DNA of 64,000 nucleotides from Cryptomeria japonica (GCF_030272615.1 NC_081413.1:562720510-562784509), one strand, 5' to 3'. Positions 22,178-33,985 are shown, counted from the stretch's first letter. A program made the numbers and translations. The notes: generated from the letters alone by a model not told the origin.

Positions 22178-24120
22178 ATGAGTTTCACCACTATTAGTCC
22201 TACCTATACTATCCTTATTAGATGGAGCATTACAATTAAGGCTTCCCAAGGTTTAATTACCGATGAGATGGAGCATAATTTGGGTGACTTCTTTAATGAG
22301 GATAATTCTAATTCTTCCCATCCTAATCATGTCCCTATCTATCCAATTGATTAATCCCATGATGAACAAGAAGGAGCTTTGACTAGAGTTTCCATAGATC
22401 AACTTTCAAAATTGGACAATCAATTTGATAACTTTCAACAATGCTTGTCCCAAGAATACCCTAATAGTGAATCTCTTCCATTAATTGAAGGCCTTAAATG
22501 CATGATATGGAATTACTCATATTGTTTATTCTAATGTCATCCCTATAAAGAGTTGTGCTGAGAACTTAAGATATTCACAACCTTCAAATCAAATCAATTC
22601 TTCTATTCCTTTGTCTACTCCAATGGCTAGTATTCCTACCTTCACTTCAAACATCATGGTACATCAACTCAAAATGTCATTCCTACAACCATTGGTCATG
22701 GGGGAAATCCCTCTTCTTCATTTAATCCTCCATATTTACCTATGTCTTTCATAAGTATTCCTATTATCCCTCAACCAATCAATGTGACACAAGGGGGCAA
22801 TTCATTCAACAATTTTATTCCTTCTTTAAGTGTCCTATTTCCTACTTAATAATCACCTATGGCCTACTTATCATAATGTCCCACCACCTTATTCTCAATC
22901 CATGGATTCCTTAAATAACATCATACCACCTTCTCAATCAACCATGTCAAACATCAATTCTTCTACTGAAGCGACCATTAACAATCTTTCTCAAACTGTG
23001 TCTTCCTTACAACAACAAATTGCTTCCATGAGTCAATCCAAGTTTAGTGTGCCCACTTTCTCTTGATATTGTTAAAGCCATCCAACATAACCATATTTAG
23101 GTCCCTCAATTGGAACTCTATAATGGAAAAGGTGATCCTCTCACACATATTAAAACATTTCAAACCTTGTGTACTAATTTTGCTTATGATCAAATATTAC
23201 TTGCAAAATTGTTTACAAGAACACTAAGGGATAAGGATTTACAATGGTATTGCTCTTTGCCTTCTTATTCTATCACTTCTTTTTGAGAAATTAGAAAATC
23301 CTTTCATTCAACAATTTCAAAACAACATTGGTCCTACAATCACTTTGACTAATTTAATGCATTGTAAACAAGGTGTTAAATAAAAAGTGACTGATTTCAT
23401 TGGTAGATATAAGCATTTGTGTTCTCAAATTTCTTTTCCTATATCGGATAATGATATTTAAATATGTTTTATTTCTAATTTGCAAAAAGATATCAGGGAA
23501 AATCTTCTTTTGTCTAAGTTTACTTCCTTTCCATAGTTGTGCGCAACACTCCACAATTATCAACTAGTTGTGAGTCAAATGGAGCACTCTACTCCTATGG
23601 CTCCGAGTGATAAGGGGGAGAGCATTCAATAACCATTTGTGAAGTTCAAACTAACAAAAAGCTTCATCAAGTTCAATGATACAATCAACAACAACAATGT
23701 GAATGCTACAATAGGTGTGCCTCCTATTTCTAAATTGTCTAAAAGAGAAAGACAATTTACTCCTTTGAATGAATATTTACATAGTATTATGTCTCATTTG
23801 TTACAAAGAAATGTGATAAAACTTCCTCCTATCAAACCAATTGACCCATATAATCTTTCATCCCCTTATTTTGACTACAATTCTTTTTTGTCAATTTCAT
23901 CATCAACATGGCCATGATACTGAGAAATGTTTTACATTAAAAAGTAAGATTCAAGATTTGATTGGTAATAATACTATATTTGTGGCTGGTGTGAATGATA
24001 AGGGAAACAAATCAATATCTCCTCCTAATCAAAATCTTAAGATTTTCTCTGATCTTTTGCCTTCTCATACCTCTAACGTGATTGAGACTGAACATACCTC
24101 TTTCTCTCTTTCTTATCTTA
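22178..24120 (+). pseudogene. Gag of the gypsy-type element, decayed
   Basis: It begins near ATGAGTTTCACCACTATT. The N-terminal part (to about 23090) is Ser/Asn/Pro-rich with several stops. The capsid-like core is at 23130-23550: GKGDPLTHIKTFQTLC, then LLAKLFTRTLRDKDLQWYCS, a frame change, then IQQFQNNIGPTITLTNLMHC, KVTDFIGRYKHLCSQISF and FISNLQKDIRENLLLSKF. A zinc-binding motif (FCQFHHQHGHDTEKCFTL, C-x2-H-x4-H-x4-C) lies at about 23880-23945. In the family this protein forms the particle around the RNA. At least two frameshifts and about ten stops are present. It is interrupted at 24121-24125 by solo LTR 2. Confidence 0.85.
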
Positions 24121-24125
24121 CTACC

Positions 24126-25402
24126 TGTAAAGCGGAAAATCGTGATCGAACCCTAGTTGCTCTCCCCTCTTCCAACTCCAAGGAGAGAGAAGGGAGATTC
24201 ACTAGGGTTGATGGTTTTCACTTAGGGGAGAGACTTTACATTCAAAAGAGGGGTTGAAACCCACAAGATCCAATCCCACACAATGCAAGATTGGATGCTA
24301 AATGTGTTTCAAGGGTTAAGAAAGCAAGGCTACCCTCTTTTGTAAAGAATGTTGATAGAAGAATTAAGCTAGGAATGCATAGAAAGTGACAAAGATTCGC
24401 TTATAAACTGAGATAGGGATATAGGATGAAGCTGCAGACCTGGAATTAGCAGTAAAATGTTGATACGGCACTGTCCTACAAATTTGAGCAAAAGTTGATG
24501 GGACGATGGCGCCCGGCGTGCACACGGTCCTCCGAAAAATCCGTGAAACGAAGGGGGATCAGTTCGTCTCTGCACAAGGATTCCAGATCTTCAATTTCAG
24601 CTGCGTACCTGCAACCTACACACAGAAAAGTGAAGATGATTGGGGGGTTAGGGATTAGGGGTTTGCCTTTAGGTCAAACCCCGATTTTGGAATTAACCAA
24701 GAAATGAGAAATTGCTGTAAATGTAATGTAAAACAAGTACTAATACCTTGTTGTAAGGATGTTTGTATCCTTATGTGAGAAGGTATAGATGTTGTTGTTT
24801 GTTGTATTGTTGTATGTTGTATGTAGCATGTAGTATGTGATCTCCTCTTCAATGGTTGAATCCTTGTCTTGAATGCAACACTTAGCCTTGAATGGAAACT
24901 TAGAATGATCAATTGCTTGAAAGAATGCTTGAATGCTTGAATGCTTGAATATAGTTTCCACGCCTTTTCCATCATATATGTATCTATCCAAATGAGAGAG
25001 GAAAATGTAGTTTATATACTTGTCATTTAGGGCTGATAGACTGATTTTCCCGACCTTAGGCTGACCAGGAAAGATAATTTTCCAATTTGCAAACATAAAG
25101 ACCCGAAGTCCAAAAGAGACCGGGCCCAAAATAGGACCCAGGGACCAGGGCGCTGGGCGCCATGGTCCTGGGGGACCAGGGCGCTGGGTGCCCTGGTCCT
25201 GAAGGACCAGGGCGCTGGGCGCTCTGGTCCCACCTCCCGGGACAGCAGGGTGCAAAGGAGGTTCAGGCCAGGGTGCAAGAAAATGCAGTTTTTGGTGTCA
25301 TAATCAGGTTTCGGGGTCTCCATTCAGGTTGCGTGTTGCGTCGCCATCGTGAAGACCGAAATGCAGTCGAAATTGCAAGTGTCACAATTTTAGGATGCTA
25401 CA
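24126..25402 (-). mobile_element. Solo LTR 2 (gypsy lineage), with CTACC target duplication
   Basis: 1277 bp, TGTAAAGCGGAAAATCGTG ... GGATGCTACA. The flanks 24121-24125 and 25403-25407 are both CTACC. It is collinear with solo LTR 1 from end to end and clearly more similar to it than to the host LTR. The two are independent insertions of one family, each reduced to a solo LTR, and it separates gag from protease in the host element. Confidence 0.95.
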
Positions 25403-25956
25403 CTACCACATCTCCAAATTTGGTGAATATGGTAGAGAAACAAGAGACACCTAAGGATCCTTATATTACATTCAACCCTAGTGAGACCATTAGGGCATCT
25501 GATGGGCATGTATACATAGTTGCAAAGGTTAAGGACACACCTTGTCATGGTTCTCTTGTTGATCCCTCTTGCATGGTTAATGTCATCACTAAGGAATATC
25601 TCTTCACTTTACGTTTGCATAAACCGATCTATGATGACTCTAATGTGGTTGTGAAGTTATTTGATGGATTATCTTGTCCTACCATTGGTTCTATCGCCCT
25701 TCCTATTGAAGTCCACACTAAATCTATGGATGTCAATTTTTCTATCATTCCTTCTTCTGAGCAATTCTATGTAAAGTTGGGCTACCCTTGGCTATCTTCC
25801 ATGAAGACTATTGCTTCTCCAATTCATAAGTGCTTGAAATTTCCTCATAGTGGAGAAATCATAACCGTGAACCATGTCTTATTTCGCCCATCCGAAAGAA
25901 GCTCTAGTGTTCCTATTGATCTCTTTTGGCCTAAGCAATTTCAATCTCTTCCATAA
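25403..25956 (+). pseudogene. Aspartic protease (retropepsin-like) of the gypsy-type element
   Basis: An open stretch of about 180 codons. VAKVKDTPCHGSLVDPSCMV carries the position of the catalytic aspartate (LVDPS, with S where related elements have G). It is followed by VNVITKEYL, a middle part with FDGLSCPTIGSIALPIEV, and KLGYPWLSSMKTIASPIHKC, like the (L/G)xPWL..... IxSxxHxxLKF end of gypsy retropepsins. In the family it cleaves the Gag precursor. The frame is intact here but joins upstream to solo LTR 2 sequence, not to gag, so the natural start is lost. Confidence 0.75.
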
Positions 25957-25979
25957 AGGAGCGATGCTCTTTTCTAATC

Positions 25980-26930
25980 CTATCAAAAGTGGAAGAACGG
26001 TATGATCTTATCCTTGAATCAACCTACATCCCCCACAATTAGCATTCCTGTCCTTCTTGAAGATGAAATTCTTCCCCTAATGGATAGGACTAATCTTCCT
26101 CCTAAGGAAAATCCTCAACCTATTCCTATGGATGTGATTATGCCTTCTCCTAAGAAGAACAACAATATTCCTTCTAAGGTTATACCTATGCCACCGCCCC
26201 ATGATGGACCCAATCTCCTTCCTACACCAAATATTCCTCCTTTATATGGCCCAGTTCCACCTCCTTGCTTCTATAGAGAGAAGACACCCGCCTCTCCTCT
26301 TGTCCAACCTACAAGACCTCAACCAAAGCCTTCGACTATCAAGGAGGAGAATGTTCCTCCTTTCATAAATATTCCCCCTCATTCTCATTCTTCCACTAAG
26401 ACTCAATGAAATCAATGTGTGAGAGACCGTTGACGAAGGAGTTTTACTGAAGGTCATGAATTTTTCCTCAACCCACTCAATCTCCCAAGACTCCTACAGT
26501 TGATATGATTCCCTTTTCTCCTAAGAAATATGTTGAACCTACGTCTCCAACTCATAATCTGCATAAAATATGTGATGGTTTTACTCCTATTCGTGTTCGT
26601 GCTCCTCTTTCTATAAATATTTATGAATAAATGAGTGGAAATCTTATTCATGATGGTAATACAACTCCTAATGCTTTTGATAGTGATTATGAATATGTTG
26701 ATGATGACAAGCATTTATCAACTGAATTTTCAAATACCCTAATCCTAGAATTGAACAAAGTGACTTACCACATGAGCATAGTCCTTGTTTAGATCTTGTG
26801 ATAGCTCCATCTATTGTGCTCGATGTCTCTCCTTTGGCATGTTTCTCACCTTCCCGAAATAGGGATCAACAAGATCAGGAGGCAGATGCCATGCTAGATT
26901 AGCAATATTAGGATTGTAGATCTTCTCTCT
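25980..26930 (+). pseudogene. Proline-rich C-terminal extension after the protease
   Basis: A 135-codon open frame (26002-26409) is rich in Pro, Ser, Lys and Asn (repeated PMDVIMPSPKKN / PMPPPHDGPN style), with no fold I recognise. Decayed coding continues in another frame to the reading DQEADAMLD at about 26895. In related gag-protease elements such a linker precedes RT, but no RT follows here. Confidence 0.5.
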
Positions 26931-27778
26931 CTCTCTTTTATTTCTCTTTTGTGACTATTATTCTATGTGTATCCCTATTCTTCTATTTTTCCCTCAATAT
27001 CTTCTTGAAGATGATGGAAAGCATTGAGATATCTTTTGGTCTCTTTCATGTTGACTCGAAAGACATCCTCTCTTTCCTTTATTCTAAGGTAGTGTCCTTC
27101 CTTTCGGGAATATGACTATTATATGCACATATACATATATGATATACATGAGTTATAATACAACATACTAACCTTGAGGAAAGAGAAACTACCTCATGTT
27201 TTGTGGTCATTATCCTTGGGTTTATTCCTCGACTAGGGGCTAAATCCTTGCAATGATGTGATCCATCTCTTCTCTCTCTTGGGTGTATCCTACCTTAAAG
27301 CAATCACTCTAGATAAGGTGTGCACGATCACTTTAACATGGGGGCATACACTCCGCTCATATTTTCCTTCTTGATACTTAGAATTATTTAGTGAACTTGG
27401 CTTTGCTTAATAATTTTGGTATCTTTTTCATGACTCATAGTGAGGGGGACCTTGCTACTTGCAGCCATGGTTTTCTCTTCTTCATCTTCCCTTTTACTTT
27501 TTCAATCGTTGTCATAAAATCCTTAGTCCACTATGGGCTTGGTGCATCTTGCCTCCTTGATGTGGTAGAAGTCTTTCAGTATTGTTTCCTTATACTTTAC
27601 TGGTAGTATTGGTGTATGCTTATACTCTTGCTAAAGTGGGGGCTAAATGCATACACTCTGCTCATATTTTCTATCTTGACACTTAGAATTATTTAGTGAA
27701 CTTGGCTTTACTTCATAATTTTGGTATCTTTTTCTTGACTCATAGTGAGGGGGACCTTGCTACTTGCAGTCATGTTTT
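26931..27778 (+). other. 3' non-coding part of the gypsy-type element with a 300-bp duplication
   Basis: The block GCATACACTC(C/T)GCTCATATTTT ... GGGGGACCTTGCTACTTGCAG occurs at about 27346-27478 and again at 27646-27778. A purine tract (AAAGTGGGGGCTAAATGC) at about 27633 precedes the second copy and could be a polypurine tract. The sequence is cut at 27778 by the copia-like element. Confidence 0.6.
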
Positions 27779-28669
27779 TGTTGGAAACCAATAACACTAA
27801 GAGGGGGGGTGAATCACTGTTATACCAAAATAAAAGATTTTAGCTTTAACAAAACATACATATACCTACCGTTATAGACAGAATTAAAAGAAGTAATGTA
27901 ACCAATAATCCAAACATATAAATGAGAACCATAACAGGCAGATTTATACGTGGAAAACCTCAATGAGGAAAAACCACGGTGGGATTTGTGACCCACAATA
28001 ACAATTCACTAGCCATATGAAGAGATATTATAATATATGTTAGGGCCTGCACTTGTAGGAAGGATTAAAACCTAGAGCACACTACTCATCACAAAAGGAG
28101 TCTCACTGACTACATAATAATCCAGACAACAATCCGGAGAATGGTGAACTGCTTAGTATAGCATCTCATATGCCAGAATACAATTCAGATTTAAGCTTCA
28201 TCTGTTCCGGTTAAAACCTTAGTACCGGAATGACCCTTACAATGAATTCCTTACATACATAATTTCTTTGATATATTTTGCATTACCTTACATCGATAAC
28301 CTTATACTTGCTCTATTTTTTTTATCTATGCATATCCTATATATACCCTATACAAACTTTATGCCTTATGTCGGCTTACAAGGATATATATAATTAAATA
28401 ATATATGTCAACCTTATAAATGAATAAACATTAACAAGTTGCCGATGTCGGATCCAAGATGTGTCGGCCTTCAATATTGATATCCTTTATCATACCATGA
28501 TGTCTTGTATTGTCAGTGACCAAATAAATTTTCTATCTTGTCGACATCAGTGTCGGTGTAGAGTCTGTGAAGTGCCTGTCGATCTACCATATAAATCTTG
28601 AACCCAAAAACATGTTGCCATCAATGATAACATAATGAAACCTAACCAGTAGAGTGTCAATTTCCAACA
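27779..28669 (-). repeat. 3' LTR of the copia-like element
   Basis: 891 bp, TGTTGGAAACCAATAACAC ... GTGTCAATTTCCAACA, with the short inverted ends TGTTGGAAA/TTTCCAACA. It aligns with 34001-34727 over its first 720 bp; the last 170 bp have no partner there. Confidence 0.85.
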
Positions 28670-28692
28670 ATATCCCCCTTTGGCATTAATGG
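28670..28692 (-). promoter_or_regulatory. Polypurine tract of the copia-like element
   Basis: On the minus strand the bases next to the 3' LTR read CCAATGCC-like sequence then AAAGGGGGATAT. The copia element has GCCAAAGGGGGAGAT at 43184-43199 in the same place. In LTR elements this tract primes plus-strand DNA synthesis. Confidence 0.8.
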
Positions 28693-28960
28693 CAACACTC
28701 ATTTGAAAAATGGTCATGGTTTCAACTGATGGTTTTATCCTGCCCTGCTCCCCCTAGGCTGAATATGCAAAATGCTCCAATACTCCAAAACTCAAGAGAA
28801 ACTTTGTAACTCCCTCTAATATATGCAACCCTTCATTGTTTTTCACTATGCAACCTTTCATTGTTTTTCACATGTATACTACTCCCCCTTTGACATCAAT
28901 GCCCAAAAATTGTAAAAAGAAATGTCAAAAAATGATAATTGTACACTTAATATCTCCCAA
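28693..28960 (-). other. 3' untranslated part of the copia-like element
   Basis: No frame. It contains repeated CTCCCCCTTTGACATCAATGCC-type sequence (28750 and 28880), i.e. further copies of the polypurine-like motif, and a direct repeat of CAACC(C/T)TTCATTGTTTTTCAC at 28827 and 28852. Confidence 0.6.
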
Positions 28961-31465
28961 ATATTTTTTTACCAAAGCTTGACAGATTTCAAGATTTTCA
29001 GGTAAGCATTCTCTAATAACTCCACATAAGTATCCCAACTAGTTTTAAGTGTGCCACAGATATATATAAGTCCACTCAGTAAATATGCAAGTGATTCTTT
29101 CTCATTAACTTCTGCTGGTGTGGGCTTACCAAGTATATCCATGCATTCTCTTTTATACACACCAAGTGAATCCAATCTTGGACTCACCAAACCTCTGAGA
29201 CTTTTGGCTCTATGTATGATCTTATCTCTTTCTTTTTCAGGAGAATAAATTTTATTCTCCAAAGTTAAAATTTGTCCATCTATAAATGTGGTTAGTGAAA
29301 TTACTCCATCAAAAGAGTTAGCAATATTAGCAATTTTGTCCTATAACTCTTTTATCTTCTCCTCCACTTTTGTTGTAAGAATCTCTATATTGCAACATAC
29401 CCTGTATATATTAGTACTTTGTTTTAAAGAATTTTCTATCAAAATTAACTTATCCTTAATATTTTTCTTCTCTCTATCAATGATTTTATCAAAAGTGACT
29501 TTCTTAGCCAAAGTAAAATTTTCAAGTGCTAGACGGTTAGAGATCTGCTATAATGATCAAAAATCTATAGAGATGTGTTCTGTTATTATCTTAAGCTTGC
29601 TGGAAGAGCTCTCTTCATTCTCAATATTACATTCTGGGACCAATCCATGCAAAAAAATTATGGATTGATCTATAATCCCTTTGTATGTGGTTCCTTCCTT
29701 CATCAGTTTCTAAGTAGCCATCATCATTACTTCTGTGGGACTCATCTCTATGATATTTTAATTTTTCACTAGAGAAGTGTCAATTGTCAATAATGATGTG
29801 TCAGCAACTGGTTCCCTACTAGACTCCCATGTTTTCTCTGGTGATTTATCCTTTATTTCCTCCTCACTTGCACTGGTGGCTTCGCCACTTGGTGTAGTCT
29901 ATGCAACTGCTAGTTCCTCTCTAGGAACAGTATCCTCAACTTGTACATTAGTATCTAGAGGACAAGTGTCCTCAATATTAATATCTTGTAATAGTTATGT
30001 GCATTAACCAACATCTTTTTATTTGTCTATGCATTTGGCTCAATTTCCACTATCTTGATATTCTTCAAAACTGAGGGTGGTGTACCCATAATTCCTTTAC
30101 CTTCCCATTCAACCGATGTATCTACAATATCACTCTTTATCTCCAGTGAAGTGAAGAATCCTCTATGCTCTCCAAAAAAATTTATTCAATCCTTGTGTGT
30201 TTCCTTTATTATCTCATTCATCCTTCCTAACATTATGCTAGTTATTCTATGTTTTTTGTTGAACAATTTCCTATCTATAGTCTCAATTTATTTCTCCATC
30301 TCATCTAGAGTTATAGTAACACATATAGCTAAGAGTTATTGCATCTTAATGTTTTTGTCTTCTTGCATTGCAGATAACCTTCTAGCATCTAATATGTTGT
30401 ATAGCTCTGTCGGTACTTGATTTTCTATTTCAATTAATGCTTTCTTATAGATGTCTAAATATAGAATAATTGCTTCCTCTACCTCTCTCTATTCATTAAT
30501 TATAAATGTATGATAATAAGACTTAACATTATTCAGTATCCCATCCTTAGTTATTTCATCTACAATTTCATCACAATAATTGTTATATTACCAATCTCTA
30601 GTTCAGTGTCACTCTCCTTCCTACTTCTAGCAGTACCAAATGCAGTTGATGGTGTAGCCTTGGGTGCCAACTTCTGTGTCGGTACTTTGATGGTAACTTT
30701 CCTAATCGGTTGCCTCTTTGGTTCTACTTTATATTCTTTCATTTTCTTCCTTACAACCCTTTTGAAATGTAAAGGTGTCTCATCATCAGTCTCAGAATCT
30801 GCAGCCTCAAGTTCAATGTGAACTATCAGATCCTTCCTCTTCCTCCCTTTCTCTGGGACATCATCAATGAGTGCCTTAATGTCCTTGAAACCTTTTGTAC
30901 AAACTTCCTTGCCTTACCTTCTTGTTTTTCCCTCTTCTTCCATTTGAACTCAGTTTCAACCTCATAAGTCTTTTGTTGTGTTGTTCCACAAGGTTTTTCT
31001 ACTTCATCTATTTCTAGATCTATCATAAATTTTGCATAAGCATCAAGGATTAATGCATCCACCTCATATCCCAATTCCTCTATCCAAATCTTCTAGGGCT
31101 TAACTGCCTCCATGAGAGTCACATCCTTCTTAACCATGAAATAAATGTTGGTAGAGTATTTCTCTACAATTTTCTCAGGTATCCTTATTCTAGACCTCAT
31201 AGATTTCTAAAAAGCCTTGAAGTAACCCCATACCTTGTCATCTCTAAGACTTCCCAATTCAGCAATTGATTGCTTAAGTTGTCTTCCTACTGGGATGACA
31301 AAGGCCATTGCTTCCTTCCAAAACCAAGGGTATCATTTAGAAAGTATAACATTAAGCACACTAATAGATTTCCATACCAAAAGGTGCCCCTTTTCTCACC
31401 TTTAATCTTTCCTAAATTGATCAATAACTCCTCAAGCATCCAATCATAGAGATCTAACTTCCATT
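28961..31465 (-). pseudogene. Long extra ORF of the copia-like element, C-terminal part
   Basis: On the minus strand, recognisable coding runs from 31465 with DLYDWMLEELLINLGKIKGE, GTFWYGNLLVCLMLYFLN and VIPVGRQLKQSIAELGSLRD. It then continues with MGYEVDALILDAYAKFMIDL (31074) and Lys/Glu-rich stretches (30826-30560), ending with the 97-codon stretch 29262-28969. I do not recognise an enzymatic motif. This part and the N-terminal part belong to a protein type seen, to my knowledge, in plant retroelement surroundings but with no assigned function. Stops occur every 50-100 codons. Confidence 0.55.
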
Positions 31466-31800
31466 AATTGGCTTTGCACTAATGATTCGTTACGATCCAC
31501 AAGCACCTTTAAGCAAATGTTTAGAAGGGCCAATCCCTAATATTCTAAAGGGCCCTACTATTCGAAAGGTCCCGATTCATTCAAATTAGCCTGCTAACAA
31601 AAGCAATATCGCTGAAGAGCAGCTTTCTTGAATTTGTGCCCTACTATTCTATCTCACCAAAAAGGGATAAATCGAAGAGTTTGAATGAAGCTTCTTCATA
31701 AATGCTATGCATTTCATTACACACAAAGAATAATAGTAGTAATATCATGTCTTTCAGTCGATTCATTTGAAAGTTTGATGTGAATCAGTGCCTGTGGATA
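31466..31800. other. Foreign-looking insert in the extra ORF
   Basis: About 335 bp interrupt the reading frame between ...ATYRMMREN (up to about 31800) and DLYDWMLEELL (from about 31465). The piece is less AT-rich than its surroundings and has features unlike the element, for example a doubled GGGCC(A/C)...CTAATATTCTAAAGGGCCC stretch and CTACTATTC at 31555 and 31643. It could be organelle-derived DNA or filler from break repair. I could not identify it. Confidence 0.45.
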
Positions 31801-32456
31801 TTTTCTCTCATCATTCTATAAGTGGCCAAAATACATGGACTAGAAATTGAATTTAGTCAGTTAGAATGAGTTACCTTGTAACCTATGATCATGGTACCTA
31901 ATTTGATGTCGATGTCGGTGATAGTCTTCACCTTTATTGATATGTTGTCTGATGTAGCATCAGTGATTTTCCTTACTAAGTAATTTGATACTTTCTTATT
32001 TGGATGTTGTCTTGTTGATGGTAAACCAGTAATTGCCCGAATGGATTTCTTAGTGATTTTGTAGGGTTGGTCCAGCCATAGGAATTCCCCATGTACTCTC
32101 CTTAGTACATATCTGATAATCTCATCCTTGAGTTTTGGAATATCCAGAATATCTGTGAACCCTAGATCTTTGATGTGTTTATATGTCAGTTTGATTTTAC
32201 TAGATTATCCCATGAGTTCACTCATATACATCCCCTTGATTTTTGAAGTACCTAAGTCCTCTATATGAAAATTAATATAAGCCCTAACATCTTTTACATA
32301 TACCACTCCCTTTGGGATGAGAGAAAATACTCCAACCGAATCTTCCTTGGTAGCCACATGTGGATACGGTTTGAAAATTGACCTGGGGTGGTCCTTAATT
32401 TCTACTACAGTTGAATTTGCAACGAAGATAGGAGCAGAAGGTGATCTCAATTCCAT
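31801..32456 (-). pseudogene. Long extra ORF of the copia-like element, N-terminal part
   Basis: Minus-strand frame starting MELRSPSAPIFVANSTVVEI at 32456, with one TAA at about 32203. It then runs through LTYKHIKDLGFTDILDIPKL, RRVHGEFLWLDQPYKITKKS and IRAITGLPSTRQH to LGTMIIGYKVTHSN. The LDxPYxIT..xIxxITGLP pattern is the most conserved part and looks like a folded domain rather than disordered Gag. Its role is unknown to me. It lies 3' of the zinc-knuckle region, where a copia element would have protease and integrase. Confidence 0.6.
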
Positions 32457-32990
32457 GATTCAAGAAAAATACCTTTAGAACTTTGTCGGTGAAAACCTCT
32501 TATCAAATCCTTCCAGATGTTGGTGTGATCATTCAAGATAAAATTTGATCACCTTTGAATAGTTTGTGATTGCACTAAGTCGCATTGAATTTCTCTGAAA
32601 TTTCTCTAAATACTGGGTGATTAATAATGAAGTGTAATCAACCTTTTATCCATCGAGAAAACCCTAATTTTCTGTTGACATAAATGGCTGCCAGTGAATG
32701 ATACTAGATCTCACTCTAAATATTTTAATGCTAGATAATCCTAGAACATCATCCAGAATCTCCTCCAAGGGCATATGCATTATCTTTCATGAAATTTCCC
32801 TACCCCTAAGGCATCTACATTAGTTACTGGATAAGCTCATTGCAGGTGTAGGAGCAACCTCTTCTATCGGATAGGTAACCGAGACAATCCCATCTGATGA
32901 TTTCTCTTTAGTCTTTTTGACCCATCTCTGAGTATGATCTTGTCATATTTCATTAACCTTCTCTTTTCCTTTATCATTTATTCCTCCATT
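32457..32990 (-). other. Linker between zinc knuckles and extra ORF
   Basis: It contains decayed coding just after the fourth knuckle (minus strand, KEKVNE, then RWVKKTKEKSSDGIVSV and YPIEEVAPTPAMS, to about 32830) and then non-coding sequence up to the ATG at 32456. This is a plausible boundary between a Gag-like ORF and a second ORF. Confidence 0.5.
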
Positions 32991-33009
32991 GCCAACTAGT
33001 AGATTTTTG

Positions 33010-33300
33010 CTTCCACAGAACTTAGCAATATGCCCGACTTTGTTGCACGTATAACATGTAACATTTTTTTTTGAATTGAATTGCTAAAACTGGTGAAATT
33101 ACTTGACGTGCACTGATTTGCCATATGTCCAAATTTTTCACAAGCATAGCATTTTACTTTCATTCTGCAATCTTCTATCTTATGACCAATTTTATTGCAT
33201 TTAGAACATTTACCGAGAGCAAAATTAGGATTCTAATTTGATCAGTTTCTACATTGCCTAGCCATGTGAACAAATCTATTGCAAACAAAACATCTGCCAT
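33010..33300 (-). pseudogene. Four CCHC zinc knuckles of the Gag-like protein
   Basis: Minus-strand C-x2-C-x4-H-x4-C motifs lie at 33251-33292 (CFVCNRFVHMARQC), 33167-33209 (CSKCNKIGHKIEDC), 33110-33151 (CYACEKFGHMANQC) and 33016-33057 (CYTCNKVGHIAKFC). A stop follows the first and a frame change precedes the fourth. Such knuckles bind RNA in Gag proteins. Copia Gag normally has one; the copia element at 37336 has one, at 39523. Four in a row is unusual. Confidence 0.85.
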
Positions 33301-33427
33301 TGAATTTATAAGCATTGAATTTCCTTATCAGTGTCTTATGGTTTTGATCTTCACTAGTAGTACCAGAACTCTATCCTTGCTCAAATCCAAGTCCACTGGA
33401 ATCTCCAATCTGCCTTTGTCTCTTCAG

Positions 33428-33985
33428 TTACTCATCAAGTTGTGTTGAGCTAACCTTGAATTTTTCTTTGTACCCACTTGTAGTAGTTAAATCATCTCTT
33501 AGTACTATCATTTGTCTTTCAAGCTCTTGCTCATTGCTCTGGGATTGTACCAAATTAGACTTGAATATCTCATTTGCATGAGTCAACCTACCACAATATT
33601 CAAATTTGTTCTTCAGGGATACAACAAGGTTTTCTTCCTTTTTCTTTTTGTCCTCAATGTCCTTGGATAACCTCATAGTCATAGTTTGCATTTCATTCTT
33701 TATAACCATGTTCTCCTGACTTAATTTCTGACATTGTTCCTTAAGTGCATCTTCATCATCTTGATTTTGCAAAAGTTCCTTCCTCCTAGCTTGAACAAAT
33801 GAAAATCTCTCTTGTAGGACAAGAATAAATTCTTTACCAAAATTCAACTCATCTTGTAACTTTAAGTTCTTCAATCTTTCAGCATCATAATCTTCAAGTG
33901 CCATCTCAAGTTGTTTCTCCAAAGCCATATTTAATGATTTCAATTTCAGGATCTTCCTCAAGCTGTCAAACTTCCTTCGAGGCAC
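33428..33985 (-). CDS. Coiled-coil Gag-like protein of the copia-like element
   Basis: A 185-codon open minus-strand frame starts just inside the primer-binding site. It is rich in Leu, Lys, Glu and Gln with heptad-like spacing (EKQLEMALEDYDAERLKNLK, EQCQKLSQENMVIKNEMQ, SNEQELERQMIVLRDDL), predicting a long coiled coil. The zinc knuckles follow after a short gap. It differs from the Gag of the copia element at 38680, which opens with an F-x-GTNYxxW type domain. It could serve assembly with another element's Gag. The ATG is chosen because it is the first after the primer-binding site. Confidence 0.65.
   Translation of the reverse strand: MPRRKFDSLRKILKLKSLNMALEKQLEMALEDYDAERLKNLKLQDELNFGKEFILVLQERFSFVQARRKELLQNQDDEDALKEQCQKLSQENMVIKNEMQTMTMRLSKDIEDKKKKEENLVVSLKNKFEYCGRLTHANEIFKSNLVQSQSNEQELERQMIVLRDDLTTTSGYKEKFKVSSTQLDE

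Noticed and set aside
27391-27606. 71-codon plus-strand frame with a hydrophobic stretch
   Set aside because: It falls in the 3' non-coding part of the gypsy-type element, partly in a duplicated block, with no similarity I recognise.
29288-30821. Plus-strand open frames (up to 126 codons)
   Set aside because: Antisense shadows of the minus-strand extra ORF of the copia-like element.
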